DNA from: a virus
Strand: one strand, 5' to 3'
DNA length: 33,205 bases
IMG/VR virus record: IMGVR_UViG_3300034522_000110
Location: 1-33,205 of that record
In this document: one piece after another, positions 30,992 through 33,205 of the stretch
Layout of the letters: every line of letters starts with the position of its first letter
How positions within the stretch are numbered: the first letter of the stretch is position 1
The notes under the pieces: model-generated
What the model was told of the DNA's origin: nothing
What the model saw: only the letters and a program-made list of their open reading frames with translations
The model's database searches: none
Made by a program: the position numbers and the translations under genes

Positions 30992-33205
30992 TTAACCTTT
31001 TGCGTGGGTGTTGCGAGTGGCCCTGATACTTTCCAGATGGCGGATAATCCGTTTCGCCATCAACTTGTGGCTGTAGAGGTACTTGGTCAGCCACTCCTTC
31101 TCCCGCTCAGTCAGCGGGGAATCCAACTCTTTCTCGGCCAGATACATGGCCTGCTCGTACTCAGTCCTGAGTGCCCTAGACTCCTGCCCGGCAGTCGCCT
31201 GTGCGCGGGCTGCTTTCTCTTCGCGGCGGGCTTCTATCGCAGCCAGCTCTGCCGCGCTGAATTGTGCCGGTTCACTGGGTGCGGCAATGCCTGAGAGCGC
31301 CGCCAATGCCGGGTTATCGAGCCCGAGATCACTGCGCTGGAACTGGGCAACATCACGCGCTTGGTCGACGAAGTGGCGCACCACATCCTGATGCAATTCG
31401 TTGATTCCGAAGGTCTTGGCGAGGCTGCGCATCTCACGGCGAAAGCTGGCCAGCGCCTTGGCATCGGCACGCTTGGCGGCGCGGAAGGCATCCGGGCTCA
31501 CCCCGTTCCCCAACAGATCGAGGTTCACGGCCTCGATCCGCTCGTTCCAGTCGCCGGTGCGGTACAAAATGGCCCGGCCCACGTCGCTCGGGTCGAGGAA
31601 CACGCTGACTCGCTGGCTCTTCCAGCTGTTCTCCAGCAGCTCCGGGGCGCTGTACTTGAGGCCACCGGCCTTGATGAACCCCTTGGAGACGGTTGCCTCA
31701 CCGATATGGTTGAGCAGCAGATCCAGCGCCGACTCATCGACAATGGCGCGGCGTTGGTAGCGGGCGCTTTGATACTTCTCGTTGGGAGTCATCCCGAGTG
31801 AGCTGTGTTTGCGGTTGTGGTAACGGGCATCGAGCCAGTCATCGAGCAAGACCTGCAGCTCGGCCGCCGTCATGGCCAACTCGTAGATCTCCTTCTCTGC
31901 ATTGGGCTTGCGCTTCTCCTCCAGCCGTTCGGCAAAGCTCTTGCGAGCTTCGATCACCTGACGGTCGGCCACGCAGTGCCCGACAAAGGCAGGCAGCAAC
32001 TCGATCAGGCCGTGAGAGAGAGTGCGGAAGAAGCGTTCGATATGTGGCTTCTCCCACCCTGAATAGGCGTTGGATCGGCTGACATTCATACCGAGCAGGG
32101 TGCAGATGGACATGACACGCTGGCTCACGTAATCGGATCCGTTATCGGTGCGCATCACCCCGTTGTCGTTGAGGGTGCCCCAGGCCAGCAGAGTCTTGCG
32201 CAGCAGCAGGCAGATCCCCTCGCTCGACGAGGTTTTGGCCACCAACAACCGCACCCGACGGGTGAACACATCGATCACCGCGATGATGCTGTGGCGGCCA
32301 TCCACCAACATGGCATCGACGGGAGTGCTGTCGAACTCCCACACGTCGTTGGGCTGACCCATCCAGGGGTACATTTCCTCAATGGCGGTGCGGTACTTGT
32401 TGTTGTAGGCGTCGGGGTTGGTCGCATAGGTAAAGGCCACCTTGTTCTCTGCCAGCCACTTGACTAGCCAGCGGCGCAAGGAGGACTGACTCGGGATCTG
32501 CCAGCCAAGCTGATTCATCTCGCTGTACTGGGTCGCCAGCTCATGCAGCGCCCCCCACTTGTTGGCCAAATGCGGTTTGGCGGTGATCAATGCGGTGAGG
32601 AATCGGGCCAGATCCGGGCTTTGTTCGACGCTGGATGGCCGCTCCCGCTGGTAATTACCTGCCAGCGCTGCCGGACCAGCATCCGCCAGGGTGCCCTGCC
32701 AGCGCCGCAAGGTGATCAGGCTGAATGGCTTTTGCTGCTCATAGACGCTCACAGGTAGTGACAGGCTGCGGGTGCGGTATGCCTCGATAAAAGCGCGACG
32801 CCCCACCTCCCCTTGCTGGCAGGCTTGATAAGGTGCCAAGAAGAGATCGGCGGCCTGCAGGATCAACAACCGGGCATCTACTTTCTTGCGGGCGGCGGCA
32901 CCCAGGGTCAGCAATTTGCGCCCCGCATCCGGCTTCACTGGCACCTCGCTGGCAAGCAGCTTGGCCATCGCCTTGCCGCCGGCAGCATGATCGGTCACCG
33001 TTTGTCCCTGCAAGGCAACAGCCTGCTCTGCCAGGTAGCGCCGGGTTTCTGCGGGTAATGAGCTGATGTGGTACTCACTGCCTTTGCCATCCGAACATTT
33101 GCGTGAACTGAACTGCTCAGATCTTGCGCGGTATCGCACGCCCTGTACCGTAGTAGGCATGCCCGGCAAACTGACTAGCTCCATGGATGTGAACCACTCT
33201 TTCAT
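30992..33205 (-). CDS. A: MuA-like DDE transposase
   Basis: A 737-residue protein whose ATG is the last base of the window. The N-terminus (ELVSLPGMPTTVQGVRYRA) is the Mu-type winged-helix domain, so the gene appears complete. The RNase H-like core has D292 (EFDSTP), D354 (RTDNGSDY) and E390 (KPHIERFF), with 35 residues between the last two. Residues of about 490-575 form the Mu transposase C-terminal beta-barrel. It cuts and joins phage ends during lysogenisation and replicative transposition. The C-terminal ~100 residues are charged and would contact the B protein and ClpX, as in Mu. Confidence 0.95.
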   Translation of the reverse strand: MKEWFTSMELVSLPGMPTTVQGVRYRARSEQFSSRKCSDGKGSEYHISSLPAETRRYLAEQAVALQGQTVTDHAAGGKAMAKLLASEVPVKPDAGRKLLTLGAAARKKVDARLLILQAADLFLAPYQACQQGEVGRRAFIEAYRTRSLSLPVSVYEQQKPFSLITLRRWQGTLADAGPAALAGNYQRERPSSVEQSPDLARFLTALITAKPHLANKWGALHELATQYSEMNQLGWQIPSQSSLRRWLVKWLAENKVAFTYATNPDAYNNKYRTAIEEMYPWMGQPNDVWEFDSTPVDAMLVDGRHSIIAVIDVFTRRVRLLVAKTSSSEGICLLLRKTLLAWGTLNDNGVMRTDNGSDYVSQRVMSICTLLGMNVSRSNAYSGWEKPHIERFFRTLSHGLIELLPAFVGHCVADRQVIEARKSFAERLEEKRKPNAEKEIYELAMTAAELQVLLDDWLDARYHNRKHSSLGMTPNEKYQSARYQRRAIVDESALDLLLNHIGEATVSKGFIKAGGLKYSAPELLENSWKSQRVSVFLDPSDVGRAILYRTGDWNERIEAVNLDLLGNGVSPDAFRAAKRADAKALASFRREMRSLAKTFGINELHQDVVRHFVDQARDVAQFQRSDLGLDNPALAALSGIAAPSEPAQFSAAELAAIEARREEKAARAQATAGQESRALRTEYEQAMYLAEKELDSPLTEREKEWLTKYLYSHKLMAKRIIRHLESIRATRNTHAKG

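Noticed and set aside
30992-33205. Possible truncation of the transposase at the window edge
   Set aside because: The protein start matches the typical MuA N-terminal domain beginning, so the gene is probably complete, although an upstream start outside the window cannot be checked.
1-33205. CRISPR arrays, tRNA or rRNA genes, insertion sequences, prophage ends
   Set aside because: No regularly spaced repeats, RNA gene-like folds, IS transposases or Mu-type end repeats were seen; the ends of the prophage must be outside the window.

Overview
The window is most of a Mu-like transposable prophage or phage genome. Almost every gene reads on the minus strand, so it is described from high to low coordinates. 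A MuA-type DDE transposase and a MuB-type ATPase open the early region. GemA and a Mor-family activator follow, then lysis genes, Mu gp27/28/29/30-type packaging and portal genes, gpG, a protease with a nested scaffold gene, and a gpT-type major capsid protein. The tail genes are of the long non-contractile (siphovirus) kind: a tube protein, a 945-residue tape measure and a set of tip/hub proteins, with no sheath in view. It is therefore a Mu head and transposition module joined to a siphovirus tail, as in phages such as B3 and D3112. High GC content and protein families typical of gammaproteobacterial Mu-like phages make a gammaproteobacterium the likely host. Aeromonas is plausible but not proven.

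Layout: 33205-26371 early genes (A, B, two winged-helix/HTH proteins, a DUF3164 protein, several small proteins, gemA, mor). 26370-25134 is an AT-richer cargo block with a DUF6338-like membrane protein and three tandem microproteins that share GYQP motifs and an identical PPPKKP C-terminus. 25130-23706 lysis and accessory genes. 23725-17294 packaging, portal and minor head genes. 17175-14005 protease/scaffold, capsid and head completion. 14008-12825 tail completion and tube. 12741-11986 is a single plus-strand DUF4145-like gene, bounded by a strong bidirectional terminator. 11896-1 tape measure and tail tip/receptor-binding genes. The repressor/ner side and the prophage ends are outside the window.

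Three nearly identical 18-bp elements (consensus on the minus strand TAAyyCAyCATAAAyCCC) lie about 55-66 nt upstream of the first gene of three late units: endolysin, protease and tape measure. They look like activator-dependent late promoters comparable to Mu Plys, PI and PP. Only one Mor/C-family activator is visible. Genes inside each unit are tightly coupled, with repeated ATGA, TGATG or TAATG overlaps.

Most unusual items: the DUF6338 plus triple GYQP/PPPKKP cassette; a minor head protein carrying a C-terminal HELGH metallopeptidase-like domain; the reversed DUF4145 gene sitting where a tail assembly chaperone gene is normally found; a hairpin that masks the endolysin ribosome binding site; and repeated domains in two tail tip proteins.
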